NCBI RefSeq assembly: GCF_000154725.1
Contig: NZ_DS544873.1
Span: 2,989,397 to 3,053,396 of the forward strand
DNA: 64,000 bases
Origin: Kordia algicida OT-1
GTDB lineage: Bacteria > Bacteroidota > Bacteroidia > Flavobacteriales > Flavobacteriaceae
Direction: 5' to 3'
Position 1 is the stretch's first letter; each line of letters begins with the position of its first letter. Below the pieces are notes generated by a model. That model saw only the letters and a list, made by a program, of their open reading frames with translations, did not search any database and was not told the origin of the DNA. Shown piece after piece: positions 27,561 to 36,145 of the stretch. The translations under genes and the position numbers were made by a program.

Positions 27561-28845
27561 AGAAGTAAAATTTGTCAAAAAAATAGATTGGCTTTCTATA
27601 TTGCTATATTTCTTATTGGTAGGAATTGGCTGGATTAATATCTATTCTGCATCTGTAACTGAAAGCTTTTCGGGTGTGCTTGATATGTCTCAATTATATG
27701 GAAAACAACTTGTTTTTATTGGGACAAGCATCATAATTATCATTCTTATCTTATCGATAGAAGCAAAATTTTACGAACGATTTTCAAGTATTATCTACGT
27801 GATTGCGTTACTGAGTTTGCTCGGTTTGATGGTTTTTGGGAAAAATGTAAACGGAGCAACTTCTTGGTACGGAATTGGAAGTTTTACACTGCAACCTTCC
27901 GAATTTGCAAAAGCGGCAACCGTGCTTGCTTTGGCAAAATACCTGAGTGACATTCAAACAAATATCAATTACTTCAGTCATCAATTAATTTCATTTGCTA
28001 TCATTTTAGCACCACCATTATTGATTATGTTGCAACCAGATGCAGGAAGTGCCATGGTATATATGGCGTTCTTTTTTGTACTATACCGCGAAGGTTTGCC
28101 ACCTATTTATCTATGGATTGGTTTTACGCTCGTATTGTTATTTATCATTACCTTAAAACTAGGATACATTTACACCATCATCGGAACGTTGGTTTTTGGA
28201 CTAGCGAGTATTTTCATCATCTTTAAAAAAGAATTAAAACGACGTCGAAAAACGACATTAGCACTGACTTCTTTAGTGGCTGCTATTGGTTTTATTTTGG
28301 CTGTAAATTACATCTTTTACAACGTATTTCAACAACATCACCGCGATCGTTTTACCTTGGTTTTAGGACTAGAAAAAGATCCTGTAAAACTTGAAAAGAT
28401 TCGGAAAACTTTCGGATTCAACACCAATCAATCAGAAATTGCAATTGGTTCTGGTGGTTTTTGGGGAAAAGGTTGGCAAAAAGGAACACGTACTAAAGGA
28501 GATTTTGTCCCTGAGCAAGATACCGATTACATTTTTACAACAGTTGGAGAAGAATGGGGATTTGCAGGAAGTACTGTTGTCATTTTTCTATTTGTGTTTT
28601 TGCTATTACGGATTTTACACAGAGCCGAACAACAGAAAAATAAGTTCAGTCGTGTATATGGTTACAGCGTTGCCGCCATTCTATTTTTTCACTTTGCTAT
28701 TAATATTGGAATGGTCATTGGATTGTTTCCAACTGTTGGAATTCCGTTGCCTTTCTTTAGCTATGGTGGTTCGGGACTTTGGGGATTTACCATTTTACTC
28801 TTTATCTTTATTAAGCTAGATGCCAATCGAATTAACGAATGGTAG
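27553..28845 (+). CDS. rodA: RodA, SEDS-family peptidoglycan polymerase
   Basis: This polytopic SEDS glycosyltransferase (430 residues, about 10 helices) polymerises lipid II for cell elongation with PBP2. Visible hallmarks are GATSWYGIGSFTLQPSEFAKAA (about 101-122), LLIMLQPDAGSAMVYMAFFF, and the C-terminal DYIFTTVGEEWGFAGS, then GIPLPFFSYGGSGLW. It is the last gene of the rod operon. No clear terminator was seen between its stop and the peptide genes at 28974. Confidence 0.95.
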   Translation: MSREVKFVKKIDWLSILLYFLLVGIGWINIYSASVTESFSGVLDMSQLYGKQLVFIGTSIIIIILILSIEAKFYERFSSIIYVIALLSLLGLMVFGKNVNGATSWYGIGSFTLQPSEFAKAATVLALAKYLSDIQTNINYFSHQLISFAIILAPPLLIMLQPDAGSAMVYMAFFFVLYREGLPPIYLWIGFTLVLLFIITLKLGYIYTIIGTLVFGLASIFIIFKKELKRRRKTTLALTSLVAAIGFILAVNYIFYNVFQQHHRDRFTLVLGLEKDPVKLEKIRKTFGFNTNQSEIAIGSGGFWGKGWQKGTRTKGDFVPEQDTDYIFTTVGEEWGFAGSTVVIFLFVFLLLRILHRAEQQKNKFSRVYGYSVAAILFFHFAINIGMVIGLFPTVGIPLPFFSYGGSGLWGFTILLFIFIKLDANRINEW

Positions 28846-28973
28846 TTATATAATTTTACACTTTTTCTTCTCAAAAAAACTGTTACAAAAAAGTTAAGTA
28901 AGGATTTCCCGTAAAGACTTCTTCTAATGTTTTTTTACTTTCTAATCAAGTTTAACCAAAAAATTATAAAATC

Positions 28974-29138
28974 ATGTTAGAAAGTATTCTCAAATTAGGA
29001 ACTACATTAAGTAAAAAAGAACAACGTCAAATTACAGGTGGTATGTGGCCGAGAACGGAAGAAGCATGCCATCAATGTGGCGGAGAATGGTACGCTCCAT
29101 TATGTGCTTTACCTCACGATTCGCCATGCGCTTCTTAG
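28974..29138 (+). CDS. Double-glycine-leader, four-cysteine secreted peptide 1
   Basis: This 54-residue ORF encodes a leader MLESILKLGTTLSKKEQRQITGG ending in Gly-Gly, the processing site of C39-type peptidase exporters in Bacteroidota, and a 31-residue core. The core holds four cysteines in the order CxxCGGEW, then APxCxLP, then a final PC. The downstream paralogue has exactly the same spacing. The conservation of paired Cys with W, G and P suggests a disulfide-bonded mature peptide. No lanthionine or radical-SAM enzymes are next to it, so enzymatic crosslinking other than disulfides is not suggested. Activity (bacteriocin, signal, other) is unknown. Confidence 0.82.
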   Translation: MLESILKLGTTLSKKEQRQITGGMWPRTEEACHQCGGEWYAPLCALPHDSPCAS

Positions 29139-29190
29139 GTGTTAAGAGTAAAATCATTCATTAAAAAATTAATCATAAAAAACACAAATC

Positions 29191-29352
29191 ATGTTAGAAA
29201 ATATTTCAAATTTAGGAACAGCATTAAGTAAAAAGGAACAACGTCAAATTACAGGTGGCGTTTTTATAAATAATGAAGCAGACTGTTTACGCTGTGGTGG
29301 AGAATGGGATGCGCCATTTTGTACATTACCTTCCAATACGCCTTGCCAATAG
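29191..29352 (+). CDS. Double-glycine-leader, four-cysteine secreted peptide 2
   Basis: This 53-residue ORF encodes MLENISNLGTALSKKEQRQITGG as leader (nearly identical to peptide 1) and a 30-residue core. The leader is highly conserved at DNA level while the first ten core residues differ. The core keeps all four cysteines and the GGEW, AP, LP and PC positions. It lies 52 bases after peptide 1 and probably arose from it by tandem duplication. A strong terminator follows 11 bases downstream, so the two peptides form one short, probably highly expressed transcript, separate from the 29554 gene. Confidence 0.82.
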   Translation: MLENISNLGTALSKKEQRQITGGVFINNEADCLRCGGEWDAPFCTLPSNTPCQ

Positions 29353-29363
29353 GTAGAAAGTAG

Positions 29364-29411
29364 ACTGTCTAAAAAATGATTGTAATTATTTAATTTTTTA
29401 GACAGTTTTTG
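29364..29411 (+). terminator. Terminator of the peptide transcript
   Basis: A perfect 14-bp stem (ACTGTCTAAAAAAT at 29364-29377 and its complement at 29393-29406) encloses a 15-base loop and leads into a T-run. Confidence 0.88.
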
Positions 29412-29553
29412 TACTAAATAATCTTCATTTTATAAATTAGACATAGCTAATTCTTAAAAACGTCAGTTCATACGACATTCTTCCAAAATACTTTTTATAT
29501 TAGCTCAACAGTATAAAATTTTAATTTCCCCTACCAAAATTGAAATGAACTAG

Positions 29554-31116
29554 ATGGAACATATTATCCTTTCCTTACTAACCAATAATAGCTATTTGGA
29601 TGTTAATCGTGAGCTCTTAAACTTGCAATTATTATCGCATCCAGAGTATCCAAGTCTGAAATCTATTACAGATACGCTCGATTATTTTGAAATTGATAAT
29701 TTGGCAGCTACCGTACCAAAAGAAGCATTGTCACAAATGCCAACTTCATTTTTGGCACTTGTAAATAATGGAAAAGGTGAAGAAGTTGTTTTGGTAGAAA
29801 AAAAACGTGGCGCTATTCACATTGTAAATGTAGATGGAAAAAAAGAAAAACTTTCGGAAGCTGTGTTTTCTGAACGTTGGACAGGAACAATTGTCGCTGT
29901 TGAAGAACTTGAAAAAACAGTCAATACAAAATCATTACAAACGGCGCTTCCCTATTTTGTGGTTGCTGCAGTAGCTTCTACAACAGTATTGCTCAATTTT
30001 AGTTTGCCATATTTGTTGTACACTGCGCTTACTTTAGTTGGTTTGTACATAAGTATTTTAATTATCCGAGAAGATTTGGGCATCAAAAGCAAAGCTGTAG
30101 CGAAAGTGTGTGGTGCAATTTCAAAAAATAGTACTTGTGGCGAAGTTATTAATACGAAAGGAAATAAAATCTTCGGAATTATCTCTTTGAGCGATGCTTC
30201 TTTTGTGTTTTTCGCAGGATTATTTTTGATTTTAGCTTCTATCGGATTTCATCAAAGTACGCTTTTAACAATGTCACTAGCAGGAATTCCAGTGATTGTT
30301 TATGCACTATTCCGACAAGGTTTTGTATTAAAAAAATGGTGTGCGCTATGTTTATTAATTGCAGGAATTTTAGTGTTACAAACAGGATTATTACTCGCTA
30401 CATTCGATTTTGTTTGGCAAATTAACGCATCATATATTGCGAGACTCGTCAGCATTTTTGTGTTGTTATATATTGCTTGGATATATTGCAAATCGTATTG
30501 GGAAAGCCATGAAAAATTGGCTGTAACGGAAACTAATTTTCTAAAGTTTAAGCGAAATCCTGAATTGTTTAAAACAATGCTACAAGAGAAGCACATATTA
30601 AATGCCAACGTAATTCCTCAGCAATTACGCATAGTTTTTGGAAATCCTAACGGAGCCATAAAATTACAAGGTGTTACCAATCCGTTATGTGGTTTTTGTA
30701 CCGCAGCTTTTGAATCGTATGATAAATTACTTAGTTCGTATGGCAATGATATTCATTTAGAATTTATTTTTAATGTGCCAAAAGATGCCGAAAATAAAAG
30801 TACTAAAATTGCTTCTCGCTTGATCGATTTGTATTTGCAAGATCCTAAAAAAGCCTATACAGCGCTAAAAGAATGGTATGCTAATAGAGATATTGATACA
30901 TGGCATAAAAACTTCGGATATTCAGAAAATACGAAGGTATTAGAAGTCTTGGAAGCACATACAGAATGGTGTAATATTAACGATGTTCATTATACGCCAG
31001 CGAGCATTTTGAACAATCACTTTTTTCCTGACTCGTATGAAGTGAAAGATTTACCGTTGTTTATTCAAGATATAATTTTGGAGTCGCAAGGAGCTTCTGG
31101 AGAAACGCAAGTGTAA
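29554..31116 (+). CDS. C39-like / VKOR / thioredoxin-like fusion, putative disulfide-forming enzyme
   Basis: This 520-residue membrane protein has three parts. Residues 1-118 look like a C39 peptidase fold (HPEYPSLKSITDTLDYFEI, then SERWTGTIVAVEE) but contain no cysteine at all, so it cannot be an active C39 protease. Residues about 132-312 are a six-helix VKOR domain with loop cysteines C186 and C195 and a redox pair C263-A-L-C266. Residues about 355-510 are a DsbA/thioredoxin-like domain with C379-G-F-C382 and a TP cis-proline near 481-482. The expected activity is quinone-coupled disulfide formation outside the cytoplasm. Its position beside two four-cysteine peptides suggests they are its substrates, perhaps held by the inactive C39-like part. 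No exporter is adjacent. Confidence 0.85.
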   Translation: MEHIILSLLTNNSYLDVNRELLNLQLLSHPEYPSLKSITDTLDYFEIDNLAATVPKEALSQMPTSFLALVNNGKGEEVVLVEKKRGAIHIVNVDGKKEKLSEAVFSERWTGTIVAVEELEKTVNTKSLQTALPYFVVAAVASTTVLLNFSLPYLLYTALTLVGLYISILIIREDLGIKSKAVAKVCGAISKNSTCGEVINTKGNKIFGIISLSDASFVFFAGLFLILASIGFHQSTLLTMSLAGIPVIVYALFRQGFVLKKWCALCLLIAGILVLQTGLLLATFDFVWQINASYIARLVSIFVLLYIAWIYCKSYWESHEKLAVTETNFLKFKRNPELFKTMLQEKHILNANVIPQQLRIVFGNPNGAIKLQGVTNPLCGFCTAAFESYDKLLSSYGNDIHLEFIFNVPKDAENKSTKIASRLIDLYLQDPKKAYTALKEWYANRDIDTWHKNFGYSENTKVLEVLEAHTEWCNINDVHYTPASILNNHFFPDSYEVKDLPLFIQDIILESQGASGETQV

Positions 31117-31135
31117 TATTTAGCATATTATTTCA

Positions 31136-31666
31136 CTACCATTTCCATGCATTGTTGGTTATCACCTTCAATCCGACTTCTTTAAATTTTGTGCGTAAGG
31201 CATCTACTTGTGTTAATTCTCTTTTCGGAATGATAAACGCATTTCCTATTGAAATTTCGACAAAGAAATACTCTTGAATTTCATTGACTCTCACTACTTC
31301 TGAAAGATTCACATTCCCTTCTCCGATTTTATTTTGAACAAGTATATAATCTGGTAAAATTTCTAATGTTTCTGTAGTATTGAAATACTGTGAATAATTT
31401 TCTTTAACATACTTTTTATAATATCTTTTGTATCTCCATTTATAATACATTGGATAAAAAAAGAGAAATACTATGGCAACACTGCTAAAATATATTGCAA
31501 ATACGTTTATTTGATTAAAATAAAAAATACAGGCTAAAATTCCTGAGCCAATTACAAAAAGAAGGTGACCTTTTCTTTTCTTTTTTTGTATATTTTCAGA
31601 AGTTGAAGCTGCATACAAAAGATGCATGAAGTAATCTTCTTCCTGTAATTTATATGTGATTTTCAT
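31136..31666 (-). CDS. YcxB-like membrane protein
   Basis: This 176-residue protein starts with a short cytoplasmic domain, then two membrane helices (about 37-53 and 57-72, GHLLFVIGSGILACIFYF and FAIYFSSVAIVFLFFYPMYY), a basic KWRYKRYYKKY segment, and a C-terminal PH-like beta domain (EILPDYILVQNKIGEGNVNL, and ending IIPKRELTQVDALRTKFKE). This layout fits the YcxB-like family. The role is unknown. It faces the VKOR fusion gene tail to tail and lies 20 bases after the nuclease gene on the minus strand. Confidence 0.8.
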   Translation of the reverse strand: MKITYKLQEEDYFMHLLYAASTSENIQKKKRKGHLLFVIGSGILACIFYFNQINVFAIYFSSVAIVFLFFYPMYYKWRYKRYYKKYVKENYSQYFNTTETLEILPDYILVQNKIGEGNVNLSEVVRVNEIQEYFFVEISIGNAFIIPKRELTQVDALRTKFKEVGLKVITNNAWKW

Positions 31667-31686
31667 GCTAATGAAATTTATGTTCG

Positions 31687-32532
31687 TTAGTCTCTAAAAC
31701 TCCACTGTTTATAAGTCGTCATCGCCTCCAGTTTATTTTCTTTAGTATCTTCTAATTCTGGAAAGAAATCAATTCCCGTACGTTTTTCTAGTTCATCTAC
31801 CGAAACTACAAATTCATACAATGGTTTATCAGAATCTTTGTGTGGTACTAAAAATGCTATAATTTTAGTGCTTCCGCCAGAATTATCAAGTAAAATTTTA
31901 TAGAAATAATTTGGCACAGCAACAGCTTCGCTTCCTATGGTTTTCAAATTATTTTCCAAAATTCCGCCCGTAACGACATATACGCCATCATATTTTTTTG
32001 CCCAATAGCGTACTTTTTGTTCCAATCGATTCCAAATTCCCGCATTAAAATCATGCTTTTGTGGCGAAATATTACTCGTTAAGAATGTTTCTGTAAAAGC
32101 GGCTTTGGTATATTTTCTATCTGCCGCAGGACACAAATGTCCACGATCGTATCCTGATTTTTTATAATTCCGCCAATGTGCCGATTCTGTTGTCACAGCT
32201 TCATCTTGTTCAAAATACGGACGTTTGAAATCGGTATACACTACTTGATTTTTCTTCAATTCATACGCAACCCATTCTGCTTGCTCAAAAGCTTCGTTGT
32301 ATGATAAAGAATAGCCTTCATGGTGTACAATTTGTCCTGTTGTTGAACTCGGTAAATAGAATTCATTGGTTAGTGTTTTTGGAGAACTATCTGTTGTTTG
32401 TTTTTTTGTTCCGTGAATTTCTACATTCGGATCATAAGTATTCGTTGCTTTGTTTTCACTGTACTTTTCATAGATGATGAACGCAGCACCAATTAACAAT
32501 ACTAATAGTGGATATATTTTATTTCTTTTCAT
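31687..32532 (-). CDS. Membrane-anchored DNA/RNA non-specific endonuclease
   Basis: This 281-residue NUC1/Serratia-type nuclease has the metal-finger signature DRGHLCPAADRKY, in which the His of DRGH is the general base, followed by NISPQKHDFNAGIWNRLE with the metal-binding Asn. A single N-terminal hydrophobic helix (YPLLVLLIGAAFIIYEKY) suggests it is anchored at the membrane with the enzyme outside the cytoplasm. ATG 32532 is preferred to the TTG at 32547. A tandem 7-bp repeat (32560-32622) lies just upstream of the start. Likely roles are nutrient scavenging or defence by degrading extracellular nucleic acid. Confidence 0.9.
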   Translation of the reverse strand: MKRNKIYPLLVLLIGAAFIIYEKYSENKATNTYDPNVEIHGTKKQTTDSSPKTLTNEFYLPSSTTGQIVHHEGYSLSYNEAFEQAEWVAYELKKNQVVYTDFKRPYFEQDEAVTTESAHWRNYKKSGYDRGHLCPAADRKYTKAAFTETFLTSNISPQKHDFNAGIWNRLEQKVRYWAKKYDGVYVVTGGILENNLKTIGSEAVAVPNYFYKILLDNSGGSTKIIAFLVPHKDSDKPLYEFVVSVDELEKRTGIDFFPELEDTKENKLEAMTTYKQWSFRD

Positions 32533-32559
32533 TTCGACTTTACTCAATGTTGGTTATTT

Positions 32560-32622
32560 GGTGTTCGGTGTTCGGTGTTTGGTGTTTGGTGTTTGGTGTT
32601 TGGTGTTTGGTGTTTGGTGTTC
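32560..32622. repeat. Heptanucleotide tandem repeat, 9 units
   Basis: Nine head-to-tail 7-base units occur: GGTGTTC twice, GGTGTTT six times and GGTGTTC once. They fill most of the gap between the ABC permease stop (32661) and the nuclease start (32532). Such arrays can gain or lose units by replication slippage; here this would change the spacing upstream of the nuclease start, not a reading frame. Confidence 0.95.
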
Positions 32623-32660
32623 AAAAAATACTTTCTAATTGATACTTTCAAATTTATATA

Positions 32661-33770
32661 TTAATTCTTCACATCCAAAGCATCACGCAGAGCATTTCCA
32701 ACCAACATAAACGCCATTACCAAACTCATAATTGCAACTCCTGGAATGATTGCCAAATACGGTTTTCCTAGAATGATATAACTGTAATGATCTTTTATCA
32801 TTGCGCCCCAACTTGGCATTGGCGGTTGTGCTCCGATTCCTAAAAAACTGAGTCCACTTTCTATTAAAATCGCTGCTGCGAAATTGGCTGCCGAGATTAC
32901 AATGACAGGCGCCATAATGTTTGGCAATATATGTTTGATGATGATTCTGAAATCGTGATAACCTAGCGCACGTGCCGCAGTGACATATTGCATGCGTTTG
33001 ACACTTAGTACTTGTCCGCGTACAATTCTAGCTACCTCAACCCACATCGTGAGTCCGACAGCAACAAATACTTGCCAAAAACCTTTTCCAAGCGTAAGCG
33101 TGATTGCAATGACTAAAAGTAATGTTGGAATGGACCAAGTTACGTTGATGATCCACATAATGATCGCATCTACTTTACCTTCAAAATATCCTGCCAATGC
33201 ACCTAACGAGATTCCAATTATAAGTGAAATAAAAACCGCCACAAATCCTATGGTAAAAGAGATGCGCATTCCGATCAACATTCTACTCAGAACGTCTCTC
33301 CCATATTTGTCGGTTCCTAATCGAAAGGTTTTTTGTTTGATAAATTTCGCTGGAATTTCGCTTGCTTGTGTCAACGCTGGAAAGGAACTCAATGGAATTT
33401 CTTTTTCAATTCCTTCAATAGCACTATCAGAATATTCCGTGATAAATAATTGATTGTTTTCTATATGATAATTTGAAATTGGAATTTCTGTTGCTGTGTT
33501 TTCCTTTCCAAAAAACAACCTGTTTAAAAAGCTTTCTTCTATTTTTTCTGTGGAAGGAATCGTCAACATTTGCACTGAGAATCCTGGTTTTTTCGAGTGA
33601 ATTGACAAATGCATTTGATTGGCATTTTTGGTATCGTCTGGTGTGAACGCATATGCAAAAACGACAATAAATGCACAAATTACAATAAAGCAAAAACTCA
33701 AAACGCCCCAAAAATTCTTCTTGAATTTTTGGAGCGCTAATCTTGTTAGTGAATTTGAGTTTTTACTCAT
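32661..33770 (-). CDS. ABC transporter permease, OppC/DppC type
   Basis: This 369-residue inner-membrane permease belongs to peptide/nickel ABC importers. The C-terminal two thirds show FRLGTDKYGRDVLSRMLIGMR, five or so helices, and the ATPase-coupling EAA-like loop AARALGYHDFRIIIKHILPN, with the family ending PSWGAMIKDHYSYI and RDALDV. An N-terminal helix is followed by about 110 extracytoplasmic residues before the core, a common Bacteroidota variation. No companion OppB, ATPase or binding protein is in the window, so its partners must be elsewhere. It starts 14 bases after the Prc protease gene and may share its transcript. Confidence 0.9.
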   Translation of the reverse strand: MSKNSNSLTRLALQKFKKNFWGVLSFCFIVICAFIVVFAYAFTPDDTKNANQMHLSIHSKKPGFSVQMLTIPSTEKIEESFLNRLFFGKENTATEIPISNYHIENNQLFITEYSDSAIEGIEKEIPLSSFPALTQASEIPAKFIKQKTFRLGTDKYGRDVLSRMLIGMRISFTIGFVAVFISLIIGISLGALAGYFEGKVDAIIMWIINVTWSIPTLLLVIAITLTLGKGFWQVFVAVGLTMWVEVARIVRGQVLSVKRMQYVTAARALGYHDFRIIIKHILPNIMAPVIVISAANFAAAILIESGLSFLGIGAQPPMPSWGAMIKDHYSYIILGKPYLAIIPGVAIMSLVMAFMLVGNALRDALDVKN

Positions 33771-33784
33771 TAATGTTTTTTATA

Positions 33785-35911
33785 TTAACCTTTTACAACC
33801 GATCGTTTTTTCTTTTTGATGTTGTTCAGTTGAATGTCTCCTAATACGTTAATTGCTTCTTCTACATAAACATCTTTTGATAATTCTTCATGCCAAGCTT
33901 GTCTTTTTACTTGCAATGTAGAATCTTTTTGCATCAACAATTCTTCATAAGGTAACGACGTGAATGTTAGTTGCGTATCATAATCAGATATTGCTTTGAA
34001 GCGTTTTGCATAGGCTTCATCCTTGTCTGCTTTCTTTTTGTATTCCGCGTAATTTAAAGGATATTCGTTGTCATCACGTCTCTTTTTGATCCACTTTGCA
34101 TTTTCTTCAATCAATTTTAGTTGCGCATTGTTTGCCATACGTTTTTTACTTCTACTGATCGTTTTGTCGTAATCGATATAACCGTCCCAAAGATCGTATT
34201 TTGCAGGATCAATTTGATCCCAAGGTAATGGATTTTCCTGATCTTTTTCACCTACATCAATAAAACTGTATTTATCTACCACAACAACATCACTTTTTAC
34301 ACCTTCTAATTGTGTTGATCCTCCGTTGATTCTATAAAATTTCTGAGTTGTTAATTTTAACGCACCAACGTTTCCGTTTCCTCCTCTTACAAATCTATTT
34401 AAGTCAACAATATTTTGTACCGTTCCTTTACCATACGTTTGCTTACTTCCTATTACAACAGCTCGTTTGTAATCTTGCAATGCTGCTGCTAAAATTTCTG
34501 AAGCAGAAGCCGATAATTCATTTACAAGAATTACCAAGGGTCCATCCCACTGAATGCGACTGTCTTCATCATTTAAAACTTCCTTCCCATCAACCGAACT
34601 TTTTACTTGTACTACAGGTCCGTCTTTGATAAAGAATCCAGCCATATCTACTACAGTTTTCAAAGATCCTCCTCCATTATTTCTTAAGTCTAACACCAAA
34701 CCTTCCATGCCTTGCTCTTTGAGACGCTCTATTTCTTTTTTCACGTCGCTCGCAGCATTTCTTTTATTGTAATCTTCGAAGTTTACGTAGAATTTTGGCA
34801 AGTTAATCACACCAAAAGTACGTTCTCCTTTTTTCACTACTGCCGATTTTGCATAGGTTTCTTCAATTTCAACTAAATCTCTTTTGATGGTGATAATTTC
34901 GATAGAACCATCTACTTTTTTCACGGTAAGCGTTACTTTTGTCCCTTTTGGTCCTTTGATAAGTTTTACAGCATCATCCAAACGCATTCCCACAATATCT
35001 ACAGGTTCTTCGCCTTCTTGTGCAACTTTTAGAATGACATCTCCAGCTTCAATTTTTTTACTTCTCCAAGCTGGTCCACCAGAAATTACTTCAAAAATCT
35101 TTGCGCCTTCTGTACGTTTTTGCAAACGTGCTCCTATTCCTTCTAGCGTTCCAGACATGCTCATATCAAAACGATCTTTGTCTTGTGGCGCAAGATATGA
35201 GGTATGCGGATCAAATTCTTCTACAATTGCATTTACATAAATGCTAAACCAATCTTTGCGCTCTAAATCGTCCATTAAATCATAAAACTCAACATACGTT
35301 TTCGCAGTAGATTCGCGCGCTTCTTTTTCTAAAGTAATTGCATCTTTAGCTTCGTAAGCTTCATCTTCTTTTTGCTTTTTCTTTTCAACTTCTAATTTGA
35401 TATCGTAGTTTGCCAAGGTTGAAAATTTCAATTCTTTTCTCCAACGCTCTTTTAGTTCTGCAACATCTTTGGCAAAATCAATTTTGTCGTAATCTCTGTT
35501 GATAGATTCGTTTTTTGTAAAGTCGAAAGGATTCTCCAATAATTCTTTTTGATACTTTTTTGTTTCTTCCATTCGCTGTAGTAAGCGCTCGTGTACAAGA
35601 CTGAAGAATTGCACTCCAGGTTCTTTAATTTCATCGTCAATTTTATCTTTGTATTGACTAAATTCTTCCAAATCTGATGCTAAAAAATAGCGTTTCATCG
35701 GATCAACCGCATTGATGAAATCATTGTAGACATTTTCAGAAAACTCGTCATTGATATCTTGCGGATTAAAGTGCCATCTACCTAAAACATAAGAAATTAA
35801 ATCTACTAATGTTTTATCTTGTTCAGGATCGTCGAAAGATTTTTTCGCAAATCCACAGGACACCATTGCAAAAGTTAATAGTGCCACTAAATATATTTTA
35901 TTCCTTCTCAT
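33785..35911 (-). CDS. Carboxy-terminal processing protease (Prc/Tsp, S41)
   Basis: This 708-residue periplasmic protease degrades or trims proteins at their C-termini. From ATG 35911 it has a lipoprotein-like signal (NKIYLVALLTFAMVSCGFA, with Cys after MVS), an N-terminal Tsp helical domain, a PDZ domain (MSGTLEGIGARLQKRTEGAKI, EAGDVILKV), and the catalytic core: LVILVNELSASASEILAAAL (nucleophile Ser) and IGSKQTYGKGTVQ (Lys). A C-terminal DUF3340-like helical region finishes it. A longer frame to 35953 adds residues that would precede the signal. The likely -7 element TACGTTTA lies on the minus strand at 35990-35997. Confidence 0.93.
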   Translation of the reverse strand: MRRNKIYLVALLTFAMVSCGFAKKSFDDPEQDKTLVDLISYVLGRWHFNPQDINDEFSENVYNDFINAVDPMKRYFLASDLEEFSQYKDKIDDEIKEPGVQFFSLVHERLLQRMEETKKYQKELLENPFDFTKNESINRDYDKIDFAKDVAELKERWRKELKFSTLANYDIKLEVEKKKQKEDEAYEAKDAITLEKEARESTAKTYVEFYDLMDDLERKDWFSIYVNAIVEEFDPHTSYLAPQDKDRFDMSMSGTLEGIGARLQKRTEGAKIFEVISGGPAWRSKKIEAGDVILKVAQEGEEPVDIVGMRLDDAVKLIKGPKGTKVTLTVKKVDGSIEIITIKRDLVEIEETYAKSAVVKKGERTFGVINLPKFYVNFEDYNKRNAASDVKKEIERLKEQGMEGLVLDLRNNGGGSLKTVVDMAGFFIKDGPVVQVKSSVDGKEVLNDEDSRIQWDGPLVILVNELSASASEILAAALQDYKRAVVIGSKQTYGKGTVQNIVDLNRFVRGGNGNVGALKLTTQKFYRINGGSTQLEGVKSDVVVVDKYSFIDVGEKDQENPLPWDQIDPAKYDLWDGYIDYDKTISRSKKRMANNAQLKLIEENAKWIKKRRDDNEYPLNYAEYKKKADKDEAYAKRFKAISDYDTQLTFTSLPYEELLMQKDSTLQVKRQAWHEELSKDVYVEEAINVLGDIQLNNIKKKKRSVVKG

Positions 35912-36113
35912 AAAAGCTTGAATTTTCACAAATTTTAATTTTATCATTCGCATAAATCAGCATCATATTGATTCTCAATTTGATTACGATAAACGTATTA
36001 AAGCCAATTAATTAATTTTTTACTAAAATAAAGAAAAAACTATGCCGTTTTTTAACAATCTTACTAATTTTTTGTTAAAGATAAAATGATATGCATGTAA
36101 ACGTTAAATTACG

Positions 36114-36121
36114 TACTTTAG
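36114..36121 (+). promoter_or_regulatory. Possible -7 promoter box of surE-lpxB
   Basis: TACTTTAG differs from TAnnTTTG at one base and lies 25 bases before the surE ATG. The same TACTTTAG octamer precedes the NlpC/P60 gene at 38909-38916. Confidence 0.4.
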
Positions 36122-36145
36122 CATCTTAAATGATGTACTTTTTTT

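Noticed and set aside
28846-28973. Strong promoter for the peptide genes
   Set aside because: No good TAnnTTTG box or TTG at the proper distance was seen; only AT-rich sequence with a GGATTTCCC segment near 28902 whose meaning is unclear.
28974-29352. Lanthipeptide or radical-SAM modified peptide precursors
   Set aside because: No dehydratase, cyclase or radical-SAM gene lies nearby; the invariant residues are cysteines next to a disulfide-forming enzyme, so simple disulfides are more likely.
29554-29910. Active C39 peptidase at the start of the VKOR fusion
   Set aside because: The first cysteine of the protein is residue 186 inside the VKOR part, so the nucleophile of a C39 protease is missing.
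32560-32622. CRISPR array or mini-satellite in a coding gene
   Set aside because: The 7-base units have no spacers and lie between two genes, with no cas genes in the window.
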